DNA of 64,000 bases from Halothece sp. PCC 7418 (GCF_000317635.1 NC_019779.1:1178001-1242000), one strand, 5' to 3'. Positions 8,850 to 16,570 are shown, counted from the first letter of the stretch. Numbers and translations are program-made. Notes: a model not told the origin generated them from the letters alone.

Positions 8850-8876
8850 AATGTACATTTATCCATGTACATTATA
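8850..8876 (-). promoter_or_regulatory. vapBC operator palindrome overlapping a -10 box
   Basis: AATGTACAT (8850-8858) and ATGTACATT (8865-8873) form a perfect 9-bp inverted repeat with a 6-bp spacer; each arm also contains the palindrome ATGTACAT. On the minus strand TATAAT occupies 8876-8871 and overlaps one arm. This is what an autoregulated VapBC promoter would look like. Confidence 0.65.
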
Positions 8877-8884
8877 AATCAATT

Positions 8885-8929
8885 CCTAAAAAAAGAGGGG
8901 AGAAACTAATATTTTGCTTCTTCCCCTCT
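8885..8929 (-). terminator. Rho-independent terminator of dxs
   Basis: Arms AGAGGGGA (8894-8901) and TCCCCTCT (8922-8929) form an 8-bp stem. Read on the minus strand it is followed by a run of seven T (8893-8887). It lies directly downstream of the dxs stop and ahead of vapB. Confidence 0.75.
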
Positions 8930-8955
8930 CTTAACTCACTTGGAATCAATGATTC

Positions 8956-10872
8956 CTATTTAACAACTGCTGAGGTGGGTGTTTCCTGTTGGAAGAAAGT
9001 GGATAAAACTTGTTCTGCAATTTGAGAACTATTTAATCCTAAATCAGCGATCGCTTCTTCAGGTTTCGCATGATCCACTAACTGATCGGGAACGCCAAAG
9101 CGCTTCACAGGGACTAAAATATTGTTGTCCATGAAGGCTTCCGTTACGGCTGACCCAAAGCCACCCATTAAACACCCTTCTTCTAAGGTGGCGACGCGCC
9201 CAATTTTTTGCGCGAGAGGGAAGATTAAATCGGTATCTAAGGGCTTAACGAAACGAGAATTGACGACAGTGGCTTCAATGCCGTGTTCACTGAGAATTTC
9301 AGCAGCTTGCATTGCTGTAGAAACCATAGTTCCATAGCCTAAGAGCAGAATATCATCTCCATTGCGGAGAATTTCGCCTTTGCCAATTTCAATCGGCTCC
9401 CAGCCTTCTTCCATGAGGGGAACACCAATGCCATTGCCACGAGGATAACGCATCGCGATCGCGCCATCGGTATAATTAATCCCAGTCACCGTCATCCGTT
9501 GTAATTCTGCTTCATCTTTCGGGGCCATTACGACCATATTCGGAAGACAGCGCAGATAAGCAATATCATACATACCTTGGTGAGTGGGGCCATCGGCACC
9601 AACAATTCCCGCGCGATCTAAACAGAAGAAAACGGGTAAGTTTTGAATACAGACATCATGAATAATCTGGTCATACGCCCGTTGTAGAAACGTGGAGTAA
9701 ATTGCAGCCACAGGGCGCATTCCTTCGCAAGCTAGACCTGCAGCCAGAGTAACCGCGTGTTGTTCCGCAATCCCCACATCCACATACTGATCAGGGAGTT
9801 TTTGCTGGAGTTTATCTAAACCAGTTCCCGTCGCCATTGCTGCGGTAATCCCGATAATTTTGGGATTACTTTCTGCAAGTTTGGTGAGAGTATGGGCAAA
9901 AACTTTACAATATTTCGGCGGTTTCGGTTTGCTAGAGGGCTGGGCTTTACCCGTCGCGATGTTAAACGCACTTTGGGCATGATATCCCACTTGGTCTTTT
10001 TCCGCGATCGCGTAACCTTTTCCTTTCGTCGTCGCCACATGGACTAACACAGGACCAGTCACTTGTTCCGCCTGTCTGAAAGTATGAATTAACTCACTTA
10101 AGTTATGTCCATCAATGGGACCAAAATATTTAAAGCCTAATTCTTCAATCACCGCGCCCACTTTGGGAACAGCCAACCGTTTCATCCCTTCTTTGACTCG
10201 TTCCATTTCAGGGGTTAAAGATTCGCCAAAGAAAGGTAAATGTTTAAATTGTTCTTCTAAATTGTCGCTTAAAAACTGCATCGGTGGGGATAAGCGCACC
10301 TTATTCAGATAACGAGAAATCGCCCCCACATTAGGAGAAATCGACATCTCATTATCATTCAACACCACCATTAAATTCGTTTTGGGTAAATGTCCTGCAT
10401 GGTTAATGGCTTCTAACGCCATACCACCCGTTAAAGCGCCATCACCGATGACAGAAACGACCTTAAACTCTTCGCCTTTGGCATCTCGCGCTAAAGCCAT
10501 TCCTAACCCCGCAGAAATGCTTGTGGAGGCGTGTCCAGCCCCAAAATGGTCAAAAGGGCTTTCACAGCGTTTGAGATAGCCAGCAATGCCATCTTTTTGG
10601 CGTAGGGTATGGAAATTATGATACCGTCCTGTAATCATCTTATGGGGATAGGCTTGGTGTCCCACATCCCAAATCACTTTATCGCGGTCTAAATCTAGAG
10701 TTTGATATAAGCCGAGGGTTAGTTCAACCACGCCTAAACCGGGTCCAAGGTGTCCGCCACTGGTGGAAACCGTTTCCAGATGTTTTTCCCGAATTTGTCG
10801 GGCGATGGTTTCCAATTCACGAATGGATAAACCGTGCAACTGGTTCGGATGGGTAATTTCGCTAATGTGCAT
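8956..10872 (-). CDS. dxs: 1-deoxy-D-xylulose-5-phosphate synthase
   Basis: A 638-residue thiamine-diphosphate enzyme that joins pyruvate and glyceraldehyde 3-phosphate in the first step of the MEP pathway, which supplies carotenoids, phytol and quinone side chains. The N-terminal half has [17 protein letters not shown] (near 36), [11 protein letters not shown] and the ThDP motif [15 protein letters not shown] near 143, closing with NDNEMSIS. The middle has GYHAQSAFN; the C-terminal transketolase domain has [17 protein letters not shown] and [18 protein letters not shown]. Length is normal. It is transcribed alone, with a clear terminator after the stop, and its promoter faces the ABC ATPase gene. 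Confidence 0.95.
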   Translation of the reverse strand: MHISEITHPNQLHGLSIRELETIARQIREKHLETVSTSGGHLGPGLGVVELTLGLYQTLDLDRDKVIWDVGHQAYPHKMITGRYHNFHTLRQKDGIAGYLKRCESPFDHFGAGHASTSISAGLGMALARDAKGEEFKVVSVIGDGALTGGMALEAINHAGHLPKTNLMVVLNDNEMSISPNVGAISRYLNKVRLSPPMQFLSDNLEEQFKHLPFFGESLTPEMERVKEGMKRLAVPKVGAVIEELGFKYFGPIDGHNLSELIHTFRQAEQVTGPVLVHVATTKGKGYAIAEKDQVGYHAQSAFNIATGKAQPSSKPKPPKYCKVFAHTLTKLAESNPKIIGITAAMATGTGLDKLQQKLPDQYVDVGIAEQHAVTLAAGLACEGMRPVAAIYSTFLQRAYDQIIHDVCIQNLPVFFCLDRAGIVGADGPTHQGMYDIAYLRCLPNMVVMAPKDEAELQRMTVTGINYTDGAIAMRYPRGNGIGVPLMEEGWEPIEIGKGEILRNGDDILLLGYGTMVSTAMQAAEILSEHGIEATVVNSRFVKPLDTDLIFPLAQKIGRVATLEEGCLMGGFGSAVTEAFMDNNILVPVKRFGVPDQLVDHAKPEEAIADLGLNSSQIAEQVLSTFFQQETPTSAVVK

Positions 10873-11085
10873 AGGTTGCGTTATTTTACAAGTGCTAGCG
10901 TTTGGTTTAGCTGTATTGTCTTTTCTCTACTGTAAAGGATTTAAACTCGCTAATTCCTCTACTTTGTTGCAAAATGCAATATGGTCATTAGTCATTGGTC
11001 TTATGTTCTCTCTCTTGGTATCTGGTAACTGATCACTGATAATAGGGAACAATAAATATGATCGTGTTCTAGATAAAGATTTAAG

Positions 11086-12075
11086 ATGGATTCAGTCACC
11101 TCTCAACCGAACATCTCTCCTGTTGACCAAGAAGCCCCTCGCGTTGTTCAAACTTGGGAACTGAAAAAAGTCTATCGCACTGGATTCTGGTTAAATCAAA
11201 CTGTTGAATCTTTAAAAGGGTGTAGTCTGACTGTTTATGAAGGGGAAACCTTCGGCTTGCTTGGCCCCAATGGTGCTGGGAAAACAACCCTCTTAAAAAT
11301 TTTGTTGGGTATTGTCCGACGGAGTTCGGGACGCGCTGTTTTATTAGGAAAACCCATTGGCGATCGCGCTGTAAAACAAAAATTAGGGTATCTCCCCGAA
11401 AATCCCTATCTCTACGATTATCTTACCGCTTGGGAGTTCCTTCAATTTACAGCAGGGCTTTTTCAAATTCCTGCTAGCACCCAAAAGCAACGGATTCCCG
11501 AACTGATTGATCAAGTGGGATTAGACCGCAAGACAGCGAAAAAGAAACAAATGCGCCAATACTCCAAGGGGATGTTACAACGAGTTGGGATGGCACAAGC
11601 TCTGATCAATGATCCCGAAGTGGTATTCTTAGATGAACCAATGTCAGGTTTAGACCCCATTGGACGTTATCAAATGCGTCAGATTATCTTACATCTCAAA
11701 GAACGAGGAAAAACCATCTTTTTTAATTCTCATGTTTTAGCCGATGTCGAACAAATCTGCGATCGCGTTGCTATTTTAGCTCAAGGAGAAATTATTGCCT
11801 CTGGTTCTCTCAATGAACTCTTAGGAAGTGAAGACACCTATCAAGTCGTTGGAATCGGGGGAAATCCAGAGAAGTTAAAACAATGGGTGAGTAACCTTGA
11901 CTTTCAAGAAAATCGTTGGTCTGGTCAACTCCTCACCCACCACAATCTTGATCATTTTTTAGCACAAGTGGCTCATAGCAATGGCAAAATTTTACAATTA
12001 AAGCTAGCGCGAATGTCTCTAGAAGACTTTTTCTTGCAAGAGTTACATAAAAAAGGGATTCAAACCAGTAAGTAG
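11086..12075 (+). CDS. ABC transporter ATP-binding protein, orphan
   Basis: A 329-residue ATPase of the DrrA/CcmA type. Walker A is GPNGAGKTTLLK near residue 58, the signature is YSKGMLQRVG near 162, Walker B is VVFLDEPMSGLDP near 183 and the switch histidine sits in FFNSHVLADVE. About 90 C-terminal residues follow the core. The family normally pairs with an ABC-2 membrane partner, but none follows here: a repeat and a solo-TnpB element begin about 35-100 bp after the stop. The permease is either elsewhere or was displaced by insertion. The substrate is unknown. Confidence 0.85.
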   Translation: MDSVTSQPNISPVDQEAPRVVQTWELKKVYRTGFWLNQTVESLKGCSLTVYEGETFGLLGPNGAGKTTLLKILLGIVRRSSGRAVLLGKPIGDRAVKQKLGYLPENPYLYDYLTAWEFLQFTAGLFQIPASTQKQRIPELIDQVGLDRKTAKKKQMRQYSKGMLQRVGMAQALINDPEVVFLDEPMSGLDPIGRYQMRQIILHLKERGKTIFFNSHVLADVEQICDRVAILAQGEIIASGSLNELLGSEDTYQVVGIGGNPEKLKQWVSNLDFQENRWSGQLLTHHNLDHFLAQVAHSNGKILQLKLARMSLEDFFLQELHKKGIQTSK

Positions 12076-12110
12076 CCGACCGTTTCCAACTAAAAATCCG
12101 AAACAATACT

Positions 12111-12168
12111 GAGCAACGGTTGCAGCAAGTCCCTTCCGTTTAGGAAGGCGCCTGCGCGTGACCGTTGG
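12111..12168. repeat. Repeat unit with GAGCAACGGT, copy 1
   Basis: GAGCAACGGTTGCAGC (12111-12126) and CCCTTCCGTTTAGG (12131-12144) recur nearly unchanged at 13761-13776 and 13781-13795, on the far side of the TnpB gene. The following GCCTGCGCGTGACCGTTGGT (12150-12169) matches 18 of 20 bases at 58244-58263, inside the 98-codon gene before aspS. No coding potential is seen in this copy. Confidence 0.5.
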
Positions 12169-12179
12169 TGAATTCGCCC

Positions 12180-13510
12180 CACAGCCCCTTGGGATAGTGC
12201 GAAAGCGCGAGGGGTTCGATGCCCCGAAGCTAAACAAAACCTAGATATGTTATAATCACAATGGTGAACTTTTGAAGACGATGGAACAGACGTTAACCCT
12301 AGTAGTAAAGCTGAATGTAGAACCTGAGCAAGCGGATCAACTTGAAGAGACTGCTCAGGCTTTTGCTAATGCTTGCTCTTGGATTAATGAAAACGTCAAC
12401 CATCGCTTAACGAATAGGAACTCCATCCAAGCTGTTTGCTACAGCGACGTTAAAGAAAGGTTTGGATTAAAGGCAAATCATATTGTCCGTGCTTGCGCCA
12501 GAGTAGGGGCTAACCGATCAACCGCCAAGGCAAAAGGTAGAAAAGTGAAAGGGTTTAAGCCTACTAGCTTTGATTGTGATGGTCGAACGTTCTCCTTTCG
12601 AGAAAAAGATTGGACTGTTAGCGTAACTACCCTTGGAAAGCGGTTAAGACTCCCTTTAAGAGCTAGCAACTACCATCGCGGAAAGTTAACGGGACAGAAA
12701 CCGACTTCGGCTCAAATCTGCAAGCATAAAGACGATCAGTGGTATGTCCACATTCAGCTTAAAAATATTCCCCCTACCCCTCAAAAGACATCTAATGTGA
12801 TTGGGGTCGATTTTGGGAGAAGGGAAATTGCTAAAACCTCAACCAATCAAGGCTGGGACGGGAAGAACATTCAACAAAAACGAGATAGGTTTAGTCGAGT
12901 AAGAGCATCTCTTCAGAAGAAAGCATCCCAAGGCAAGTCCGCGTCGCCTGGGGTTTCCCCAGGCGTTTATGCCGGAGGCACAAGGTCGTCTCGACGCAGA
13001 TGTCGAGAAGTCTTGAAACGGTTATCGGGACGCGAGAAGAGATATCAAAAATGGTTAAACCACAATATCTCAAAGCAAATCATTGAGGAGGCAAAGCAGA
13101 CCAACTCAACGGTGGCAATTGAAGATTTAACGGGCATTCGGGAGCGAACTAACCAGAAACCCAGAAACAAGACGGAAAGAAGACGGTCTAACAATTGGGC
13201 TTTCTATCAGTTAAGAACGTTCTTGGAATACAAGGGAATTAAAGAAGGAATTAAGGTAGTAGCAGTTCCTCCTGCCTATACCAGCCAAACTTGCCACTGT
13301 TGTAACCACATAGGAATTAGAACCAACAAAAATTTCAAGTGTTCTAATCAGTTTTGTGGTTGGATTGGCGATGCCGACTTAAATGGTGCTTTAATGATTA
13401 AGAAATGGGGCTGCTCTATAAACCAGCCTGGAGGCTCGGAAGTTCTATCCTGTAGAATTTCCAGGGCTACTGAAAACCCTAACCGAGCGCGAAGCGGGTT
13501 AGGGTAGTTT
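12180..13510 (+). mobile_element. Solo-TnpB element (IS1341-type IS605 relative)
   Basis: A single tnpB gene lies between a left structured end (CCCCT at 12185-12189 pairing with AGGGG at 12210-12214 around a GCGAAAGC stem) and a right hairpin (ACCCTAACC at 13476-13484 with GGTTAGGGT at 13497-13505). The right hairpin overlaps the tnpB stop codon, as expected if the 3' end of the gene also encodes an omega-RNA. No tnpA is present, so movement would need one in trans, possibly from the IS at 3-4.9 kb. Boundaries are approximate. Confidence 0.7.
12272..13507 (+). CDS. tnpB: TnpB nuclease with intact zinc ribbon
   Basis: A 411-residue TnpB. The RuvC residues are Asp180 (VIGVDFGRREIAK), Glu284 (VAIEDLTGIRE) and Asp369 (GDADLNGALMIKKWG). 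The zinc ribbon has Cys341, Cys344, Cys357 and Cys362. It is therefore a full-length, apparently active relative that differs from the cysteine-free TnpB at 3-4.4 kb. The start is TTG at 12272, with ATG at 12281 as alternative; a TATAAT box at 12250-12255 lies just upstream. Residues about 221-236, rich in G, S, P and V, look like an in-frame insertion: the DNA there holds a 9-bp perfect hairpin (12945-12965) and the flanking sequence reads smoothly without it. Confidence 0.85.
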   Translation: MKTMEQTLTLVVKLNVEPEQADQLEETAQAFANACSWINENVNHRLTNRNSIQAVCYSDVKERFGLKANHIVRACARVGANRSTAKAKGRKVKGFKPTSFDCDGRTFSFREKDWTVSVTTLGKRLRLPLRASNYHRGKLTGQKPTSAQICKHKDDQWYVHIQLKNIPPTPQKTSNVIGVDFGRREIAKTSTNQGWDGKNIQQKRDRFSRVRASLQKKASQGKSASPGVSPGVYAGGTRSSRRRCREVLKRLSGREKRYQKWLNHNISKQIIEEAKQTNSTVAIEDLTGIRERTNQKPRNKTERRRSNNWAFYQLRTFLEYKGIKEGIKVVAVPPAYTSQTCHCCNHIGIRTNKNFKCSNQFCGWIGDADLNGALMIKKWGCSINQPGGSEVLSCRISRATENPNRARSGLG

Positions 13511-13923
13511 ATTGTCTCATCTTCCGATCAGGAGATTGATTCCTCGCCACAACAGGAAATGATGAGGTTTTTTGCTGTCTCCATCAGAACTTAATCTGCT
13601 ATAGCACTACTTGAAAAGGGAAAGGCTAAGTGTGGAATCCAAATTAATTCAGTATAAATACTAGACAAATTCAAGAAATTCGAGCTATATTACTTATTAT
13701 TACGTAAATAATAACACTGGGATTAACCAGTTTAACAGTGCTTGTGGATCGGATCATTTTGAGCAACGGTCGCAGCCCGCCCCTTCCGTCTAGGCTAGGA
13801 GGGCGTAATCTGCGACTCCTTATCTCAAAACCATCAACTACGTATGTAATTGTACTAGCCATGGATAGTGATCTGCACGGAAGGGTGATTCCTGTTGTTT
13901 ACCTCCTGAAAACCATTGGTATC
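13508..13923. repeat. Repeat-filled intergenic region
   Basis: No gene is supported here. It contains a unit starting TATAGCACTACTTGAAAAGG (13600-13625; 25 of 26 positions recur at 43998-44023), a TTATTACGTAAATAATAA palindrome near 13692-13709, and the second GAGCAACGGT unit (13761-13795). An open frame through this stretch would add about 62 residues to the next gene but has no protein-like character and ignores that gene's signal peptide. Confidence 0.5.
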
Positions 13924-14724
13924 ATGAAAAATTCGGACACATCAAGGGTAAAAAGTTCGCTACTGCTTAAAAAATCTCCTATTTTCTACGTGATGTTTCC
14001 GTTAACGAGTGTCATCACCTTGAGTTTACCCGCTCAAAGTATTAGTTTATCCGAGACGAATTATTCTCTTGAACTCGATAATTTTAGTCATCAACCCGAT
14101 CGGGTGGCGGTGGAGGTTGAGGCTACTGTCAGTGCTCTTTCTTATGTTGGTTTTATCGAGACGATTGCGAGTTCTGAAGCCACTTTTATGTCTGAATCCT
14201 CCCTCATTTTTTCCCAGTCCTCTTCTGACATCAGGCTTGCTGGTGAGGGAAGTCGCTACTTCGGAAAAGCAGAAGTAAGGACACAAGCGATGGGACAATT
14301 TTCCATCGCAGCCGAAGAAGAATTCTCCTTTGATTATAAGGGATCATTTAATACGAAAGCCCTCTTCAATTTTCCAGACATCGAAGAATCAAGAACAACA
14401 GTGAATATTTCTTTACTGTTGAGTAATGAGACTCATGAAAAAGAGATTTATAACTTAAATTTTTCGAGTCATTCCTCACAAAATGCGGAAATTGCATTTG
14501 GGGGTCAGTTTCAAGAATATTTTGAAGAAGACACGCAATTCAATTTATCTGCGAAGACAGAAATTCAAAGCTGTCTTCAAAGTTTTCAAGAGGATCAGAT
14601 ATGTGATTCTTTTCCTCAAATCAATACCTCTACTGGTGTTCCGTTTAATGCTTCTGAAACATTAGGCTTGGTCTTCGCTTTGAGCTTTTTCATCGTCCGT
14701 TTGATTAAAAAGCATATAGTCTAA
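13924..14724 (+). CDS. Exported protein with PEP/PFE-CTERM-like sorting tail
   Basis: From ATG at 13924 the protein has 266 residues. It starts with a signal peptide: a basic stretch (SRVKSSLLLKKS), a hydrophobic core (FYVMFPLTSVITLSLP) and AQS as likely cleavage site. The body is rich in Ser, Glu and Phe with alternating beta-type patterns and no family I recognise. The C-terminus VPFNASETLGLVFALSF followed by RLIKKH has the short motif, hydrophobic helix and basic end of cyanobacterial PEP-CTERM variants, which are sorted to the envelope by an exosortase. The gene converges on the PpiC-like gene with a 63-bp 3' overlap. Its proximity to the export locus may be meaningful or chance. Confidence 0.6.
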   Translation: MKNSDTSRVKSSLLLKKSPIFYVMFPLTSVITLSLPAQSISLSETNYSLELDNFSHQPDRVAVEVEATVSALSYVGFIETIASSEATFMSESSLIFSQSSSDIRLAGEGSRYFGKAEVRTQAMGQFSIAAEEEFSFDYKGSFNTKALFNFPDIEESRTTVNISLLLSNETHEKEIYNLNFSSHSSQNAEIAFGGQFQEYFEEDTQFNLSAKTEIQSCLQSFQEDQICDSFPQINTSTGVPFNASETLGLVFALSFFIVRLIKKHIV

Positions 14725-15435
14725 TTCTTGAGCGAGCCAATCTTGAAACATTTCATCAAGGAGCATTTGATAAATCTCATTTGTTAGTTCTGGCTGGATA
14801 AACTTTTCTACTAAAAAAATATGATAGCCTTGTTCAGAAGCAAAAGGAGTGATGACACTGCCTGGGATTGCTTGGAAAACAAGTGTTGCTATGTTAGGTT
14901 TCAAGTCATGGCGATGAACTTTCCCCACATAGCCACACTGAATTCTCCGCTCTGGATCAACATCATATAAATGTGCAGCTTGATAAAAACTCAATTCTTC
15001 TTCTTCAATTTGATAAAAAATTTCCCATGCTAACTTTTCGTCAGCAAGAATCATTTCATACAGTAAGATTTGCTCAAATTGATGTTGATTTTGATTGAAT
15101 AAATCTGTAACAGCTTGCGAAAAAAGATGATTCGCCAGTTTGTGAGCAGCGAGATCTTCATAAATTCCAGCTTCCCAATCTTCAGGAGTGATTAATTCGT
15201 CATTTAACCACGCAAAGGTATCTTCAGCTTGTTCTAAGTGCATTTGATGACGAATTTTATCGGCTTCGGCTTGTATTTCTTCAGCACTAATTTCGAGTTG
15301 ATGATCCTGAATGGCTTGCTGAATAATTTTTTGGTGTAATATTTTGGTGCAAGTCTGTTTTAATTGAACTTGTCTTTTCAGAAACGCGACGATTTCTTCT
15401 GCTTCAATTATTTCACCTGAAACGTTAATCATCAT
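14662..15435 (-). CDS. PpiC/SurA-like peptidyl-prolyl isomerase
   Basis: A 257-residue protein with a helical SurA_N-like region (residues 1-140, rich in Gln/Glu helices) and a parvulin-type domain. Its hallmarks are the IQCGYVGKVHRHDLKPNI block near 178, VFQAIPGSVITPF near 201 and GYHIFLVEKF near 218. No signal peptide or lipobox is visible, so a cytoplasmic or exporter-linked role is likely. Similar rotamase genes accompany HlyD and C39-peptidase ABC exporters in cyanobacterial peptide clusters. It is the last gene of the minus-strand locus, 130 bp after the peptide gene, and a hairpin between them may lower its expression. Confidence 0.8.
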   Translation of the reverse strand: MMINVSGEIIEAEEIVAFLKRQVQLKQTCTKILHQKIIQQAIQDHQLEISAEEIQAEADKIRHQMHLEQAEDTFAWLNDELITPEDWEAGIYEDLAAHKLANHLFSQAVTDLFNQNQHQFEQILLYEMILADEKLAWEIFYQIEEEELSFYQAAHLYDVDPERRIQCGYVGKVHRHDLKPNIATLVFQAIPGSVITPFASEQGYHIFLVEKFIQPELTNEIYQMLLDEMFQDWLAQELDYMLFNQTDDEKAQSEDQA

Positions 15436-15474
15436 AAGTTTTTAGAAAGGGTCTCATCAGTCCGATTAGAATAA

Positions 15475-15514
15475 ATTGGAAAGAAGCGAAACTGAGAACT
15501 TGCTTCTTTCCAAT
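15475..15514 (-). terminator. Strong hairpin between peptide gene and ppiC (terminator/attenuator)
   Basis: ATTGGAAAGAAGC (15475-15487) and GCTTCTTTCCAAT (15502-15514) form a perfect 13-bp stem with a 14-base loop. On the minus strand it follows the peptide stop and is followed by TTATTCT, which is only moderately T-rich. Partial termination here would give many peptide transcripts and fewer ppiC transcripts; it could also stabilise the peptide mRNA. Confidence 0.6.
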
Positions 15515-15565
15515 TCAGACTTACGCTACGTTAACAGAACTCTAAAAAATGACGAGTTTCATGAC

Positions 15566-15826
15566 TTAAGCAGTAGCAGCGAATGCAGTGCTCTGTGCAG
15601 TAGCCACGGCTCCTTTACCTACAGCGACTGCTGCACCAAATGTGAAAGAAGCTGCAAACGAAGGGGGCTGATAGTAATATTTTGGTTTTTTATAGCCATA
15701 CATGGGTTTTTTGTAGCCTTTTTTCTTCTCAGGCTTTTCAGGCTTTTCATAGCTTTTTCCCCAGCCCCCTAAAAGGGTGTTTTCGTCAGCAACAACTTCC
15801 AAGTGTTTGAGATTAGAAATAACCAT
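15566..15826 (-). CDS. Double-glycine-leader peptide precursor (candidate cargo of the C39 exporter)
   Basis: An 86-residue precursor. I chose ATG at 15826 because AAGGAG lies seven bases upstream; the longer frame has no support. The leader LKHLEVVADENTLLGG ends in a Gly-Gly site expected for C39-peptidase cleavage, leaving a 65-residue mature part. That part has a Lys/Tyr/Pro-rich segment with repeats (EKPEKPEKKKG, then YKKP twice and KYYYQPP) and an Ala-rich, weakly hydrophobic tail (FTFGAAVAVGKGAVATAQS). No Cys, Ser/Thr cluster or modification enzyme suggests a lanthipeptide. The HetC-like exporter and HlyD adaptor lie upstream on the same strand. Bacteriocin, matrix protein and signalling peptide all remain possible. 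Confidence 0.75.
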   Translation of the reverse strand: MVISNLKHLEVVADENTLLGGWGKSYEKPEKPEKKKGYKKPMYGYKKPKYYYQPPSFAASFTFGAAVAVGKGAVATAQSTAFAATA

Positions 15827-16174
15827 TTTTTGCTCCTTATTGGTGTGAGTAAATAGCCTTTCGGCTTCAACACTTTTAAATATAATTGCTTGAGCCAGAA
15901 TCGTAATGCCATATTGGCATAAGTTTTTGATTTTTTGGGAAAAGAACAGTAATTCGTGCAGAAAAAGGACAAATCCATTGGGATATAGCACTTCCCAATC
16001 TCATGAGGTACATTCTAAATTTTGGTTCTTTGTTCTTTGTTCTTCGTTCTTTGTTATTTCTTGGTTGTTAATCAATGAACCACGAACTATGAACCATGAA
16101 CATCCACCGACTCGCATTACGTACCTCAACCAACTAGGAAACGCCATAGTTTTTTCAAGGATGATTTGAGATCA
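15827..16174. other. Spacer between hetP-like and peptide genes
   Basis: This 348-bp stretch is mostly occupied by MITE copy 2 (15984-16148). The remaining 150 bp next to the peptide gene is A/T-rich and probably carries a separate peptide promoter. No other gene is supported. Confidence 0.5.
15984..16148. repeat. MITE-like element, copy 2
   Basis: It is inverted relative to copies 1 and 3. It starts TATAGCACTTCCCAATCTCA then TGAGGTAC, and ends with GTACCTCAACC and CTAGGAAACGCCATA. The ends are imperfect inverted repeats sharing TATAGC, TTCC and TGAGGTAC at the same spacing. The interior is a run of GTTCTTTGTTCTT-type units and ATGAACCATGAAC. It lies between the hetP-like gene and the peptide gene. 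Confidence 0.75.
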
Positions 16175-16570
16175 CTATAAGCGGATAGAAAGACTCTTAC
16201 GATAAGAGATCAACTTAGTTGAGTAATACGGTTGTCTTCCTCCTTTCACCTTACTGTGAGGAGTCTGCTTGACGTAATTTAAGTCTTTAATGTGAGGCGT
16301 AGATGAAGAGGAGCAGTTGGAATTTTTAGTCTGCTTGGGCTGGATCTTTGATTGTTGATCGGAAGGGGAAGTGGTACAGTTATTTTTAATAAGACGATTA
16401 TAGGTTCGATAGGGGATATAATGCAGTGGGTTGTATCCTGCTGTTTCTAGAACTAGGACACAAGCCCAAGAATATTTACCAGCTAGAATAGCATCAATAA
16501 TTTGATCAAATTTTTCTTCACTCATGATTGGGTTACGCTCCTCATTGAAGGAAGATTTTTGATACGACAT
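16175..16570 (-). CDS. HetP-like protein
   Basis: A 131-residue protein whose core (residues about 21-65) contains ILAGKYSWACVLVLETAGYN and HYIPYRTYNRLIKNN, the conserved block of the HetP family. A second, shorter family block is IKDLNYV near residue 95. In Anabaena HetP acts just after HetR in heterocyst commitment and its gene follows hetC; paralogues there modulate timing. The C-terminus here is short, basic and unlike Anabaena HetP. Two in-frame starts each have a ribosome site: ATG at 16570 after GAGGAG and ATG at 16525 after GAGGAG. The gene lies 66 bp after hlyD. Family is clear; function in this organism is unknown. Confidence 0.82.
   Translation of the reverse strand: MSYQKSSFNEERNPIMSEEKFDQIIDAILAGKYSWACVLVLETAGYNPLHYIPYRTYNRLIKNNCTTSPSDQQSKIQPKQTKNSNCSSSSTPHIKDLNYVKQTPHSKVKGGRQPYYSTKLISYRKSLSIRL

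Noticed and set aside
12200-12235. tRNA-like GGTTCGATGCC stretch
   Set aside because: No acceptor stem, D arm or anticodon arm fits; it belongs to the left structured end of the TnpB element.
13738-13923. N-terminal extension of the PEP-CTERM-like protein
   Set aside because: The added residues come from repeat DNA and would bury the signal peptide; ATG at 13924 gives a normal exported protein.
15566-15991. Longer 141-codon version of the peptide gene
   Set aside because: The AAGGAG site and the leader shape support the start at 15826; upstream residues look random.
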